DNA of 64,000 nt from Castellaniella caeni NBRC 101664 (GCF_001592225.1 NZ_BCWN01000006.1:62001-126000), one strand, 5' to 3'. Positions 18,813 to 30,130 are shown, counted from the first letter of the stretch. Program-made: numbers and translations. The notes: generated from the sequence alone by a model not told the origin.

Positions 18813-20738
18813 ATGCACACCATGACTGAAGACGAACGGATGCCGCTCTGGGATGCACAGGGGCACGAACTGCACCCCGCGTCTGCCCCAGAAGGCCCCC
18901 GCGCCACGCCTGCGCGCTATGAATCGGCCCTCGACGCCCTGCACGAGGTCTTTGGCTACGACGCGTTTCGCGGCGAGCAGCAGGCCATCATCGAGCACAT
19001 CGTCGCGGGTGGCAACGCCCTGGTGCTCATGCCCACGGGCGGCGGCAAGTCGCTGTGCTATCAGATCCCCGCCCTGGTGCGTCCTGGCACGGGCATCGTC
19101 ATCTCGCCGCTCATCGCCCTGATGCAGGATCAGGTGGACGCCTTGCAAGAGCTGGGCGTGCGCGCCGCCTTTCTGAATTCGTCGCAAACGCCGGGGCAGG
19201 CGCGCGAAGTGGAACGCGCCTTTCTGCGCGGCGAGCTCGACCTGCTGTATGTGGCCCCCGAACGGCTGCTCACGCCGCGCTGCCTCGAGCTGCTGGACGG
19301 CGGGCGCATTGCGCTCTTTGCCATCGACGAGGCGCACTGCGTCTCGCAATGGGGTCACGATTTCCGCCCCGAATATCAAAGCCTCAGCCTGCTGGCCGAA
19401 CGCTGGCCCGCCATCCCGCGCGTGGCGCTGACCGCCACGGCCACGGCGGCCACGCGCAGCGACATCCTTGCCTGCCTGTCGCTGCAGGACGCCCCGCAGT
19501 TCATCGCCAGCTTCGACCGGCCCAACCTGTGCTATCGCATCATCGAAAAGCACGAAGTGCGCCGCCAGCTGCTGGACTTCATCCGCGCGGAACACGCGGG
19601 CGAATGCGGCATCGTCTACGCCCTGTCGCGCTCGCGCGTGGAGCAGACCGCCGAATTCCTCTCGGGCCACGGCATCACCGCCCTGCCCTATCACGCGGGC
19701 CTGGATCAGGCCACCCGCGCCGCCAACCAGGCGCGTTTTCTGCGCGAGGACGGCATCGTCATGGTGGCCACCATCGCCTTTGGCATGGGGGTGAACAAGC
19801 CCGACGTGCGCTTCGTGGCGCACATCGACCTGCCCAAGTCGATCGAAGGCTACTACCAGGAGACCGGGCGCGCCGGGCGCGACGGCCTGCCCGCCGACGC
19901 CTGGCTGGCCTACGGCCTGCAAGACGTGGTGCAGCAGCGCCGCATGATCGACGACTCGGCGGGCGACAGCCTGCACCAGCGCCGCCAGATGCGCCAGCTG
20001 GACGCCATGCTGGCGCTGTGCGAAACCGTCACCTGCCGCCGCCGCGACCTGCTGGCCTACTTTGGCCAGACCATCGAGCCCTGCGGCAATTGCGACACCT
20101 GCCTCGAACCGCCCGCCGCCTGGGACGGCACGGTGGCAGTGCAAAAGCTGCTCTCGGCGGTCTACCGCCTGTGGCGCGAGCGCGGCCAGCGCTTCGGCGG
20201 CGGGCACCTCATCGACATCCTGCGCGGCCAGCTCACCGAGCGTGTCAAGCAACACGACCACCAAAGCCTGAGCGTCTTCGGCGTGGGCGAAAACCTGTCG
20301 GTGGACGCCTGGCGTGGCATCCTGCGCCAGGCCCTGGCGCTGGGCCTGCTGACGGTCGATCTGGAGGGCTACGGCACGCTGGCGCTGACCGAGGCCAGCC
20401 GCGCCGTGCTGAAGGGCGAGCGCACCCTGATGCTGCGCCCGGTGGCCGTCAAACGCGCCAAATCCGGTCGCCAGCGCACCACCACCGCAGCCCAGCTGGA
20501 CGCCCTGCCCCCCGAGGCCCTGGCCCGCTTCGAGCACCTGCGCGCCTGGCGCGGGCGCATCGCGCGCGAACACAGCGTACCCGCCTATGTCATCTTCCAC
20601 GACGCCACCCTGCGCGAAATCGCCCTGCAGAATCCGCCTTCGGTCGAAGCCTTGGCCGGCGTCAGCGGCGTCGGCGCCCGCAAGCTGGAAACCTACGGGC
20701 CCGCCGTGATCGAATGCATTGGCGAAGTGGGGGATTAA
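18813..20738 (+). CDS. recQ: ATP-dependent DNA helicase RecQ
   Basis: 3'-5' DNA helicase acting in recombination and replication-fork repair. The 641-residue protein has motif [16 protein letters not shown] near residue 74, motif [20 protein letters not shown], motif [15 protein letters not shown], the zinc cluster ([11 protein letters not shown] then CGNCDTC), an RQC winged helix, and a C-terminal HRDC domain near residues 565-641. It follows ruvA by only 4 bp, so it belongs to the ruvCA transcript. It converges with ruvB, the stops being 4 bp apart with no visible terminator. Confidence 0.97.
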   Translation: MHTMTEDERMPLWDAQGHELHPASAPEGPRATPARYESALDALHEVFGYDAFRGEQQAIIEHIVAGGNALVLMPTGGGKSLCYQIPALVRPGTGIVISPLIALMQDQVDALQELGVRAAFLNSSQTPGQAREVERAFLRGELDLLYVAPERLLTPRCLELLDGGRIALFAIDEAHCVSQWGHDFRPEYQSLSLLAERWPAIPRVALTATATAATRSDILACLSLQDAPQFIASFDRPNLCYRIIEKHEVRRQLLDFIRAEHAGECGIVYALSRSRVEQTAEFLSGHGITALPYHAGLDQATRAANQARFLREDGIVMVATIAFGMGVNKPDVRFVAHIDLPKSIEGYYQETGRAGRDGLPADAWLAYGLQDVVQQRRMIDDSAGDSLHQRRQMRQLDAMLALCETVTCRRRDLLAYFGQTIEPCGNCDTCLEPPAAWDGTVAVQKLLSAVYRLWRERGQRFGGGHLIDILRGQLTERVKQHDHQSLSVFGVGENLSVDAWRGILRQALALGLLTVDLEGYGTLALTEASRAVLKGERTLMLRPVAVKRAKSGRQRTTTAAQLDALPPEALARFEHLRAWRGRIAREHSVPAYVIFHDATLREIALQNPPSVEALAGVSGVGARKLETYGPAVIECIGEVGD

Positions 20739-20742
20739 GCGC

Positions 20743-21804
20743 CTAAAACAGCTGCGGCTCGTCGCCGCCGGACGGCGCCTTGAGCCCCAGGTGTTGCCAG
20801 CAGCGGCGCGTGGCGGTGCGCCCGCGGGGCGTGCGCTGCAGGTAGCCGTGCTGGATGAGATAGGGTTCGATCACGTCTTCGATGGTGTCACGCTCTTCGC
20901 CGATGGCGGCAGCCAGGCTGTCCACCCCGACCGGCCCGCCGTCGAACTTGTGCACGATGGCTTCGAGCAGCTTGCGATCCATGAGGTCGAGCCCCTGGGG
21001 ATCGACTTCGAGCATGGCCAGGGCCGCCTGCGCCGTGGCGGTATCGATACGCCCTGCGGCCCGCACTTCGGCGTAGTCGCGCACCCGCCGCAACAGGCGG
21101 TTGGCGATGCGCGGCGTGCCGCGTGAGCGCCGGGCGATTTCGGCGGCGCCTTCGAGGGTGGCGTCCGCGCCCAACAGGCCCGCGCTGCGCTGCACGATGT
21201 GGGTGAGGTCTTCGGCGCAATAGAACTCGAGCCGCGAGACGATGCCGAAGCGATCACGCAAGGGGTTGGTGAGCATGCCCGCGCGCGTCGTGGCGCCCAC
21301 CAGCGTGAACGGCTGCAGGTCGATCTTGACGCTGCGCGCGGCCGGGCCTTCGCCGATGAGAATATCGATCTGGAAATCTTCGAGCGCCGGGTAGAGGATT
21401 TCTTCGACCACGGGCGACAGACGATGGATTTCGTCGATGAACAGCACGTCGTTGCGTTCGAGGTTGGTGAGCATGGCGGCGAGATCGCCCGGGCGTTCGA
21501 GCACGGGGCCCGAGGTCTGCCGCAGCTGCACGCCCATTTCATGGGCCACGATGTGCGCCAACGTGGTCTTGCCCAGGCCGGGCGGCCCGAAGAGCAGCAC
21601 GTGATCGAGCGCCTCGCCTCGCTGGCGGGCAGCGGAAATGAAGATGTCGAGCTGCTCGCAGACCCGCTGCTGGCCCACGTAATCACCCAGCGACTTGGGG
21701 CGCAAGGCGCGTTCGATGGAATCTTCGGCATGCGAGGCCACGTCGGGCGTCACCAGGCGAGGCTCAAAGGCTCCGGACGACAGGGAATCGGGTTGAATGG
21801 CCAT
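20743..21804 (-). CDS. ruvB: Holliday junction branch migration DNA helicase RuvB
   Basis: Hexameric AAA+ motor that drives branch migration with RuvA. The 353-residue protein shows Walker [13 protein letters not shown] near residue 72, Walker B FIDEIHRL, sensor 1 GATTRAGML, an arginine-finger region [12 protein letters not shown], and the C-terminal winged helix ([12 protein letters not shown]). It is detached from ruvCA and inverted, with its own upstream region containing a LexA-box-like palindrome that overlaps a TATACT -10 element. Confidence 0.97.
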   Translation of the reverse strand: MAIQPDSLSSGAFEPRLVTPDVASHAEDSIERALRPKSLGDYVGQQRVCEQLDIFISAARQRGEALDHVLLFGPPGLGKTTLAHIVAHEMGVQLRQTSGPVLERPGDLAAMLTNLERNDVLFIDEIHRLSPVVEEILYPALEDFQIDILIGEGPAARSVKIDLQPFTLVGATTRAGMLTNPLRDRFGIVSRLEFYCAEDLTHIVQRSAGLLGADATLEGAAEIARRSRGTPRIANRLLRRVRDYAEVRAAGRIDTATAQAALAMLEVDPQGLDLMDRKLLEAIVHKFDGGPVGVDSLAAAIGEERDTIEDVIEPYLIQHGYLQRTPRGRTATRRCWQHLGLKAPSGGDEPQLF

Positions 21805-21847
21805 GGGTAATCAGGGAAGTGCCGGAAGGCTGCGCAGCAAGGGCGTG

Positions 21848-21863
21848 CTGTGCAAAAGCACAG
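21848..21863. promoter_or_regulatory. Candidate LexA (SOS) box upstream of ruvB
   Basis: A CTGT-N8-ACAG palindrome with fully complementary arms (ctgtgc/gcacag, loop aaaa). It overlaps a minus-strand -10 element TATACT (21862-21867) and lies 44 bp before the ruvB ATG. The form equals the LexA consensus of beta- and gammaproteobacteria. Confidence 0.6.
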
Positions 21864-22068
21864 TATATCCCAAGGGGGCACCAGGGCCGCCAGCCCCTGT
21901 CTCCCGGCACGACCAGTGGATCGCCCATAACGCACCGAGCCGAGACAACAGCAGCTTATCGGCACCCCGGCCCCCGTCGCGCTCTTTGCCCCTATTCCCG
22001 ACAGCGGCAAGACCGCTGCAGCCACCGTCGGCTGCTTATACTGCCATGAACCACCCCGACTCAAAACC

Positions 22069-22302
22069 ATGCGCAGTTTCACCGACCCCGACGGCCAGCC
22101 CTGGGACGCCGCCCTGCTGGACGCCTCATACGGCAACATCCTGCTGATCTTCAGCCAACCCCGCGGGCAGGACATCCGCCAGCAGCTGCTGGGCGCCGAA
22201 AACATGGCCGAGGCCGAGACCCTGCTGGCAAACTACAACGACGACGATCTGCGCGAGTTGCTGGCCAACGCCCAGGCCTGGGATCCCACCCGCCTGTTCT
22301 GA
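22069..22302 (+). CDS. Small hypothetical protein (77 aa)
   Basis: I do not recognise a named family. The 77-residue protein is acidic and soluble, beginning MRSFTDPDGQPWDAALLDAS, with a strand-like stretch YGNILLIFSQ and a helical, Asp/Glu/Leu-rich second half (AETLLANYNDDDLRELLANA). The composition and codon use look like real coding sequence. A TATACT element lies at 22037-22042. It stands alone between ruvB and the chloride channel gene and converges with the latter. Confidence 0.7.
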   Translation: MRSFTDPDGQPWDAALLDASYGNILLIFSQPRGQDIRQQLLGAENMAEAETLLANYNDDDLRELLANAQAWDPTRLF

Positions 22303-22337
22303 CGCGGCATTTCCCTCACCAGCACGCTCAACAGGGA

Positions 22338-24086
22338 CTACTTCCGCCGCCGGGGCGACAGCACGAACGCGTCTTCGCTGTCCACCGCCCGTTTCAATTG
22401 CGAATAGCGCGCCAGCAAGTCGGATTTGTACACCACGCCCAGCAGGCGCGCGGGCCGGTCGCGGCTGACCACGGGCAGGCGTTCGCCCTGGAAGGCGCTG
22501 AACAGGGTCTGCGCTTCGTCCAGGCTCAAATCGGGATACAGCGGCTTGACGAAATCCAGACGCAGCACCTCGCCGCAGGTCTTGGAGCGTACGTCGATTT
22601 CGCCCAGCATCATGCGGGTGAGATCTTGCTGGGCGATCACACCTTGCCAATTGCCCTCGGCATCCACCACATACAGATACTTCACCGGATAATCGAGAAA
22701 CATCTCCTGGGCCTCGCGCACAGATGCGTCCGTGTGCACGACGGTCTCGGCGGGCTTGAGCAGGCTGTCCAGACGCGCGTGACGCAGGCGCTGGCGCAAG
22801 GCCTGGTTGTCCTCATGGTGCAGGGTGACCTCGTACATCACCTTCTGCGCCAGACCGCGCGAGACGAAATACGCCACCACGCAGGCAGGCACCAGCGGCA
22901 AGACCATCTGGTAACTGAGTGTCATCTCGAAGACCATCAAAATGGCCATGAACGGCGCGCTGGTGGCGGCAGCCAGAAACGCGCCCATGCCGACCAGGGC
23001 AAACACCGGGCCATGCCCCGCCAGCGCGGGCCAGACGAACCCCAGCACTTGGCCAAACAGCACGCCCAGCGCGCCGCCCACGAACAGCGTGGGTGTGAAA
23101 ACCCCGCCGATGGCGCCCGAGCCCGCCGTCAGGGCCGTGGCCAGCACCTTGCACAGCAGCATCAGCAGCACGGTCTGCCAGGCCCAGTCGTCGTGCAGCA
23201 GCGACAGCACCACCCGGTTGCCATTACCCGCCATTTCAGGCAATTGCGTCAGCAGCGCCCCCAGCAGCAGGCCGCCCAGCGCCAGGCGCAGCGGCAGACC
23301 CAGGCCGGTGCGCGCAAACAAGGTCTTGACCCCATGAATGGTGCGCAGAAACTGCGCCGCCCCAAGCCCCGCCAGCACGCCCAGCACCAGGCAAGGCAGC
23401 AGCAGATCGGCGGGTGCGCCGGACAAATCCGGCAGGGGATAACGCGCCGCATAATTGCCGGTGAGGTGCATCACCAGGCCCGAGGTAGCCGCCGCCATCA
23501 GCAAGGGCCCGAAATTCTGAAATGACATCGAACCCAGGATGATCTCGCCCACGAAGACCGCCCCGGCCAACGGCGCGCCATAGGCGGCAGACACCCCCGC
23601 CGCCGCCCCGCAGGCGGCCAGCAGGCGCAGGCGCGCGGTGTCCACCCGCAAAAACCGTCCAAGCACCGACGACCAGAGCGCCGCCAGATGCACCATGGCC
23701 CCTTCGCGGCCAATAGAACCGCCGCTGGCGACGGTGAACAGCGACGACAAGGAACGCAGCAGGCCCTGCCCCACCGACATGTGGCCATCGCCGATGGCCA
23801 CGGCCTCCATGTAGCCCGAGTGCTTGTCGTGTGACACCTTTTTGGACGTCACCAGCAGCAGGCCGGCGCACAGGCCGCCCACGGCGGGCACCAGCAGACG
23901 CAGCGGCCACGACAGGCCGCCCATGACCTCGGTGATGAGCCCCGAGCGCCCGGCAAACAGCTGCTGCATGCCGTGGATGCCCGCATGAAAAGCGATGGTG
24001 ACCAGCGCGCCGCCCAGGCCGCAGAGCGCCGCCCAGCACAACATGGCGATGACGCCATCCATCTGAATCCGTGGATTTGCCTGCAT
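22338..24086 (-). CDS. CLC-family chloride channel/antiporter (ClcB-like) with CBS domains
   Basis: Membrane protein moving chloride, either as channel or as Cl-/H+ antiporter. The 582-residue protein has the CLC filter regions SGYMEA near residue 90, GSIGREGAM near 120 (the gating Glu is present), and GAIGGVFTPTLFVGG near 325. Two cytoplasmic CBS domains follow from about residue 435 (ASVREAQEMFLDYPVKYLYVVD and SLDEAQTLFSAFQGERLPVVS). It lies 49 bp downstream of the cydB-like gene on the same strand and may be co-transcribed with it. Confidence 0.92.
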   Translation of the reverse strand: MQANPRIQMDGVIAMLCWAALCGLGGALVTIAFHAGIHGMQQLFAGRSGLITEVMGGLSWPLRLLVPAVGGLCAGLLLVTSKKVSHDKHSGYMEAVAIGDGHMSVGQGLLRSLSSLFTVASGGSIGREGAMVHLAALWSSVLGRFLRVDTARLRLLAACGAAAGVSAAYGAPLAGAVFVGEIILGSMSFQNFGPLLMAAATSGLVMHLTGNYAARYPLPDLSGAPADLLLPCLVLGVLAGLGAAQFLRTIHGVKTLFARTGLGLPLRLALGGLLLGALLTQLPEMAGNGNRVVLSLLHDDWAWQTVLLMLLCKVLATALTAGSGAIGGVFTPTLFVGGALGVLFGQVLGFVWPALAGHGPVFALVGMGAFLAAATSAPFMAILMVFEMTLSYQMVLPLVPACVVAYFVSRGLAQKVMYEVTLHHEDNQALRQRLRHARLDSLLKPAETVVHTDASVREAQEMFLDYPVKYLYVVDAEGNWQGVIAQQDLTRMMLGEIDVRSKTCGEVLRLDFVKPLYPDLSLDEAQTLFSAFQGERLPVVSRDRPARLLGVVYKSDLLARYSQLKRAVDSEDAFVLSPRRRK

Positions 24087-24135
24087 GATGATGCCCGAAC
24101 CAGTCTCCTGTCCGCTTATGTGGTGGGGTCAACGA

Positions 24136-25185
24136 CTAGCCGCGAAAGCGCGGCGGGCTGGGCGGACGCGAGCGCCCCAGCATGCGCCAGTACACCCACA
24201 GATTGAAAATGAGCGCCACCGGAAACGCCACCACCGTCGCCGAAAGCGTCAGCCGCAGGGTGGCCACGGGTGCCGCCGCATCCCACAAGGTGACCTCGTC
24301 AAGCACCAGATAGGGGAAAAAGCTGTAGGCCAGGCCGCCCAGCAGCACGCCGAAAATGACCAGCACCAGCGCGTAAGGCAGCGCCGAGGCACGGTAGCTG
24401 TGCGCAATCATGCGCTGCAGGGTCATTTCGGTGAGCACGAAGCACAAGAGCAGCGAGCCCCAGACCAGCCCCACGGCCCACCAGTGCTGCCCGTCGCCCC
24501 ACTTGAGAAACACCCCGGCATTGGAAAAATCAAGCACGACGGACACGCCCACCGCCCCCACCGCGCTCCAGCGCAGGGTACGCCGCGCCCAGCCCACCGC
24601 CCGCACGCGCAGCTCGCCCGCCTCGCGCATCATCAGCCAGGCGGCCCCCAGCAGGCTGTAGATGGCCACGGCACAAATGCCCATGAGCACGGCGAAACCC
24701 ACGTAGCCCGACCCCTCTTCATAGGCCACGGCCACACGGGCCAGCAGGTAGCCCTGCGCAAACGCCACCAGCACCGCCCCGGCCCCGAAGCCAAAAAGCC
24801 AGCGTCCCTGTTGATGCGCGGGCGCGCGCAGGCGCCATTCGAAGCACACCGAGCGCAGCAAGGTGCCCAAGCCCAACAGCGACAAGGGCAGATACAGGCG
24901 ACCCAGCGTCTGCGACCAGGCGTAGGGAAAGGCGGCGGCATAAAGCCCCACCCCGAGGAAAATCCAGAATTCGTTGGCATCCCGCCAGGGGCTGAGCAGC
25001 GACAACATGCGCGGGCGCAGCGGGGCTGGCGCCACCAGCGAAACGCAGCCCACGCCGATGTCGAAGCCATCGAGCAGCACCCCCGCCACCACCAGGGCAA
25101 AGAAGATGAGCATGAGCGCCAGCGGCATCCAGAACGCGGGGTCTTGCGCCCCCAGGCCCAACAGGGCAGCCAGAGAATCGATCAT
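24136..25185 (-). CDS. cydB: CydB-family cytochrome bd oxidase subunit II homologue
   Basis: Second subunit of bd-type quinol oxidases, a membrane protein of about eight or nine helices. The 349-residue protein keeps family signatures: FALVVAGVLLDGFDIGVG near residue 28, SPWRDANEFWIFLGVG near 66 (W-D-N-E-W pattern), a Phe-Glu-Trp-Arg segment near 110, and an FSNAGVFL helix. It starts at 25185 and overlaps the cydA-like gene by 4 bp (ATGA). There is no room for a cydX gene in the 49 bp that follow. Because the partner subunit has lost the known heme ligands, an oxidase activity is doubtful. Confidence 0.85.
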   Translation of the reverse strand: MIDSLAALLGLGAQDPAFWMPLALMLIFFALVVAGVLLDGFDIGVGCVSLVAPAPLRPRMLSLLSPWRDANEFWIFLGVGLYAAAFPYAWSQTLGRLYLPLSLLGLGTLLRSVCFEWRLRAPAHQQGRWLFGFGAGAVLVAFAQGYLLARVAVAYEEGSGYVGFAVLMGICAVAIYSLLGAAWLMMREAGELRVRAVGWARRTLRWSAVGAVGVSVVLDFSNAGVFLKWGDGQHWWAVGLVWGSLLLCFVLTEMTLQRMIAHSYRASALPYALVLVIFGVLLGGLAYSFFPYLVLDEVTLWDAAAPVATLRLTLSATVVAFPVALIFNLWVYWRMLGRSRPPSPPRFRG

Positions 25186-26627
25186 GCCCGCCCCCGATGA
25201 CGCGCCACGGGCACGACCCCGTAGCGCATGGTGTGCCCCAGCAACTGCCTGAACCCCAGGCCCAGGGCGCCGTAGATCACGACCTGCAGCCCGGTGACGA
25301 GCCACAGGCCGAATTCATCCTGCACCGACCCGATCTCGCGCAAAGTGACCGTGCCGTAGACAGCATATGGCAGGCTGCCGACGAGCACGTGCATCCAGCC
25401 CACCGCCTGCAACAGCAGGGCCACCCAGACGAGGGCCTGAAACCCCGTGCGCGTACGGGCCCGGAAGCTGTCGGCCTCGAACCCCAGGCGGTAGCCGCGC
25501 CACAGGGCCCAGAGCCCCATCAGCCCCACGACCGCCGTCAGCAGCACCGCGAGACGCGAACTGGCATACGTGAACCAGACGGGCGGGCGCATGCCGATGA
25601 GATCGTTGAGACCCTGCACCTCGGAAGCACCTGCTGCGGCGGGCGCGGCATCGGCAGGCGCCACCTGCGCGCCCGGACCCGCCTTTGCCGCGCCCGCCTG
25701 CGGGGATGCATCTCGATGCGCCCCGGACGCCACCACGGCCTCTTGCGGCTGCGTCAGCCAGTTGGACAGCAGATCGGGCCCTTCGAGCGCCCAGACCGTG
25801 CGCCCCCCGGCCACGTCCAGCCAGGCGAACACGGACACCCGCTCGACCGGGCCGGTCGTCCACTGCGGCAGCACCGCTGCCGTGCGGGCCGGCTGCACGG
25901 GCAGCAACATGCGCCCCAGCCAGGCGGCCAGCACCACTTGCAGCACCACCGCCCCCAGCAGCAGCCAGGTGCCGCCGATGAGCACCGTGCGGTCGCCCGC
26001 GTCGCTGGGCCGGGTGCGCGTGCGCTGGGCGGTGAGCGACAGCATCAGCGTGGCGGCCAGCAGCAGCCCGCCGCTGAGCAGCACACCAAAGAGCGGCGGC
26101 GCGGCGCCCCCGAGCAACTTGAGCCAATCGACGACCTGATAGTGATCTTCGGTGAGCACCGCGCCCACCGGATGCTGTAGCCAGGCCAGCAGCACGATGA
26201 CCCACCAGGCAGTCAGCGATGTCCCGATGGCGACCAGCCCCACAACCACCGTATGGGCATTCTCGGACAGCGAGCGCTGACCATAGAGCATGGCCCCCAG
26301 AAAGCACGACTTGAAGATGAAGGCCGTGAGCACCGCCATGCCCAGCAGCGGCCCGGCCACTTCGCCCGCCCGATCCATGAAATCGGGCCACAGCGTGCCC
26401 AGCTGAAACAGCAGGGGCAGACTGGCGGCAAAACCGATGATGAGGGTGAGCGCGTAGATGCGCACCCAGAAGCGGTACGCAAGCAGGGGGGCCGCCTCGT
26501 GGCGCGCGCGGATGCGCAGCACCAGCAGCACCCAGGACAAACCCAGCTCCAGCGCCAGAAAGAACAACATGAAGCCCAGGCCCAGGTAGAACTGGGTGAG
26601 CGACAGAACCCATGCGGTTTGAGTCAT
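25182..26627 (-). CDS. CydA-like cytochrome bd subunit I homologue lacking the canonical heme ligands
   Basis: Homologue of cytochrome bd subunit I by length (481 residues), helix layout and partner gene. I start at 26627 (MTQTAWVLSLTQF), not the in-frame ATG at 26651. By-eye alignment to E. coli CydA gives these replacements: His19 by Met (FYLGLGFMLFF), Glu99 by Ala and Glu107 by Lys (TAFIFKSCFLG), and His186 by Gly (PLFGVLLSGG). In the Q loop QPARTAAVLPQWTT, Lys252 becomes Arg and Glu257 becomes Leu. Arg391/Met393 become Ala/Ser, Glu445 becomes Ala, and GRQPW becomes GSLPY. An Ala/Pro-rich linker (about residues 305-340) is inserted. Function is unknown; it may be a heme-poor or heme-free quinone-associated membrane protein. 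Confidence 0.85.
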   Translation of the reverse strand: MTQTAWVLSLTQFYLGLGFMLFFLALELGLSWVLLVLRIRARHEAAPLLAYRFWVRIYALTLIIGFAASLPLLFQLGTLWPDFMDRAGEVAGPLLGMAVLTAFIFKSCFLGAMLYGQRSLSENAHTVVVGLVAIGTSLTAWWVIVLLAWLQHPVGAVLTEDHYQVVDWLKLLGGAAPPLFGVLLSGGLLLAATLMLSLTAQRTRTRPSDAGDRTVLIGGTWLLLGAVVLQVVLAAWLGRMLLPVQPARTAAVLPQWTTGPVERVSVFAWLDVAGGRTVWALEGPDLLSNWLTQPQEAVVASGAHRDASPQAGAAKAGPGAQVAPADAAPAAAGASEVQGLNDLIGMRPPVWFTYASSRLAVLLTAVVGLMGLWALWRGYRLGFEADSFRARTRTGFQALVWVALLLQAVGWMHVLVGSLPYAVYGTVTLREIGSVQDEFGLWLVTGLQVVIYGALGLGFRQLLGHTMRYGVVPVARHRGRA

Positions 26628-26659
26628 AATGTGCGCTAGTTTATTATGCACCGGATTGT

Positions 26660-28411
<1,752 letters not shown>

Positions 28412-28419
28412 CGCACGCC

Positions 28420-29202
28420 ATGTCTACCTTATCCACCCCGCTGGACTTCAAAAGCGCCACGCTCTACACCCTGCGGGCCGTGCTGCACACCGACGACACG
28501 TCCGCCCTGCTGCAGGCGCTCGATCAGCGCATGCACGAGGCGGGCGCCTTCTATGAAAACGAGCCCGTCATCCTCGACGCCTCGGGGCTCGACGCGGCAC
28601 CCGACTGGCGCGCCCTGACGGCGGCCCTGCGCAAGCACCACCTGTATCCCATCGGCGTGCAGGCCGGGCCCGCGCTGCAGGCCTCCCTTCAGGCAGCCGA
28701 CCTGGCCCCGCTGGATGCCGGGTCGGGCCGACCCGCGCATGGCGACGCGACCAGCGCCCCGGCGGCAGCGGCCCAGCCCGCAACCACCGCGCCCGCCGCA
28801 CGGCACCCCGAGGCCCCCTCGCCCCGGCAAGCCGCCGACGCCACGCCGACACACGACGACGCCAAGACTGCCGGGCAGACGCTGGTCATCCGCCACCCGC
28901 TGCGCTCGGGCCAGCGCATCTACGCCAAAGGCGGCGACCTCATCGTCATGGGCATGGTCAGCCAGGGGGCCGAAGTCATTGCCGATGGCAACATCCACGT
29001 CTACGGCCCCTTGCGCGGCAAAGCCATGGCGGGCGCCCAAGGGCGCACCGACGCCATGATCCTCACCACGCAGCTCGATCCCGAGCTGCTGGCCATCGCC
29101 GGGGTCTACCGGGTGGTTGAAACACACCTGCCCGACACCCTGCACAACCACGCGGCGCAAGTACTGCTGGAAGGCGGCACGCTGCGCATCCGGGCCTTAT
29201 AG
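28420..29202 (+). CDS. minC: Septum site-determining protein MinC
   Basis: Inhibitor of FtsZ polymerisation that keeps division at mid-cell. The 260-residue protein has the N-terminal FtsZ-interacting domain (about residues 1-105) and a Pro/Ala-rich linker (about 110-148). The C-terminal MinD-binding beta-helix follows (RSGQRIYAKGGDLIVMGMV, then EVIADGNIHVYGPLRGKAMAG). The usual C-terminal hallmarks are intact. It follows glnS by 8 bp, but a terminator-like hairpin separates it from minD. Confidence 0.95.
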   Translation: MSTLSTPLDFKSATLYTLRAVLHTDDTSALLQALDQRMHEAGAFYENEPVILDASGLDAAPDWRALTAALRKHHLYPIGVQAGPALQASLQAADLAPLDAGSGRPAHGDATSAPAAAAQPATTAPAARHPEAPSPRQAADATPTHDDAKTAGQTLVIRHPLRSGQRIYAKGGDLIVMGMVSQGAEVIADGNIHVYGPLRGKAMAGAQGRTDAMILTTQLDPELLAIAGVYRVVETHLPDTLHNHAAQVLLEGGTLRIRAL

Positions 29203-29242
29203 GCCGACATTCAGTCACACGCGGAAACGTTGAAAGGTCATT

Positions 29243-29266
29243 TGCCTGATGTTCAGGCACCTTTTT
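29243..29266 (+). terminator. Terminator-like hairpin between minC and minD
   Basis: Stem TGCCTGA/TCAGGCA with a 3-nt loop, then CCTTTTT. It lies 41 bp past the minC stop and 47 bp before minD, so it would partly or fully uncouple minC from minDE. Confidence 0.65.
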
Positions 29267-29312
29267 GCTTTACGATGTCAAGAATTTTTGAAAACAGGGG
29301 AATTTCGACACC

Positions 29313-30128
29313 ATGGCGCGCATTGTTGTAGTCACCTCGGGCAAAGGTGGGGTAGGCAAGACCACCACCAGTGCAAGTTTCTCGGCCGGGCTGGCCATGC
29401 GCGGCCACAAGACGGCGGTCATCGACTTCGACGTCGGCCTGCGCAACCTCGACCTCATCATGGGCTGCGAACGCCGGGTGGTCTACGATTTCGTCAACGT
29501 CATCCAGGGCGAGGCCACGCTGAACCAGGCGCTGATCCGCGACAAGCAGGTCGATACCCTCTATATTTTGCCGGCCTCGCAAACGCGCGACAAAGAAGCG
29601 CTCACCAAAGAAGGCGTCGAAAAAGTGCTCGACGACCTGATCGCCATGGATTTCGAATACATCGTCTGCGATTCTCCCGCGGGCATCGAAACCGGCGCGC
29701 TCATGGCCTCGTACTTTGCCGACGACGCCCTGGTGGTCACCAACCCCGAAGTCTCGTCGGTGCGCGACTCCGACCGCATCCTGGGCATTCTGTCGGCCAA
29801 GTCGCGGCGCGCCGAAAAAGGCGAAGAACCGGTCAAAGAACACTTGCTGCTCACCCGCTACAACGCCAAACGGGTGGCCGACGGCGAAATGCTGTCGCTC
29901 ACCGACATCGAAGACATCCTGCGCATCCGCCTGATCGGCGTCATCCCCGAATCGGAAATCGTGCTGCAGGCCTCCAACGAAGGGGTGCCCGCCATCCACA
30001 AGCACGAATCGGACGTCGCCCAGGCCTACCAGGACGTGGTGGCACGCTACCTGGGCGAAGAAAAGCCGCTGCGCTTCGTCGATTATGAAAAGCCGGGCCT
30101 CTTCAAGCGCCTGTTCGGAGGCAAGTGA
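29313..30128 (+). CDS. minD: Septum site-determining protein MinD
   Basis: Membrane-associated ATPase that recruits MinC and oscillates with MinE. The 271-residue protein has the deviant Walker [16 protein letters not shown] near residue 9, [16 protein letters not shown] near 38, CDSPAGIE near 120, and ends in the amphipathic membrane-targeting helix [18 protein letters not shown] precedes the ATG. minE follows 2 bp after the stop. Confidence 0.98.
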   Translation: MARIVVVTSGKGGVGKTTTSASFSAGLAMRGHKTAVIDFDVGLRNLDLIMGCERRVVYDFVNVIQGEATLNQALIRDKQVDTLYILPASQTRDKEALTKEGVEKVLDDLIAMDFEYIVCDSPAGIETGALMASYFADDALVVTNPEVSSVRDSDRILGILSAKSRRAEKGEEPVKEHLLLTRYNAKRVADGEMLSLTDIEDILRIRLIGVIPESEIVLQASNEGVPAIHKHESDVAQAYQDVVARYLGEEKPLRFVDYEKPGLFKRLFGGK

Positions 30129-30130
30129 TC

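Noticed and set aside
18786-20600. Minus-strand open frame of 604 codons opposite recQ
   Set aside because: Antisense shadow; RecQ motifs on the plus strand are complete.
24136-26627. CydAB-like pair as an ordinary cytochrome bd oxidase
   Set aside because: All heme-ligand and quinol-site positions I could place in subunit I are substituted, so the standard name would mislead.
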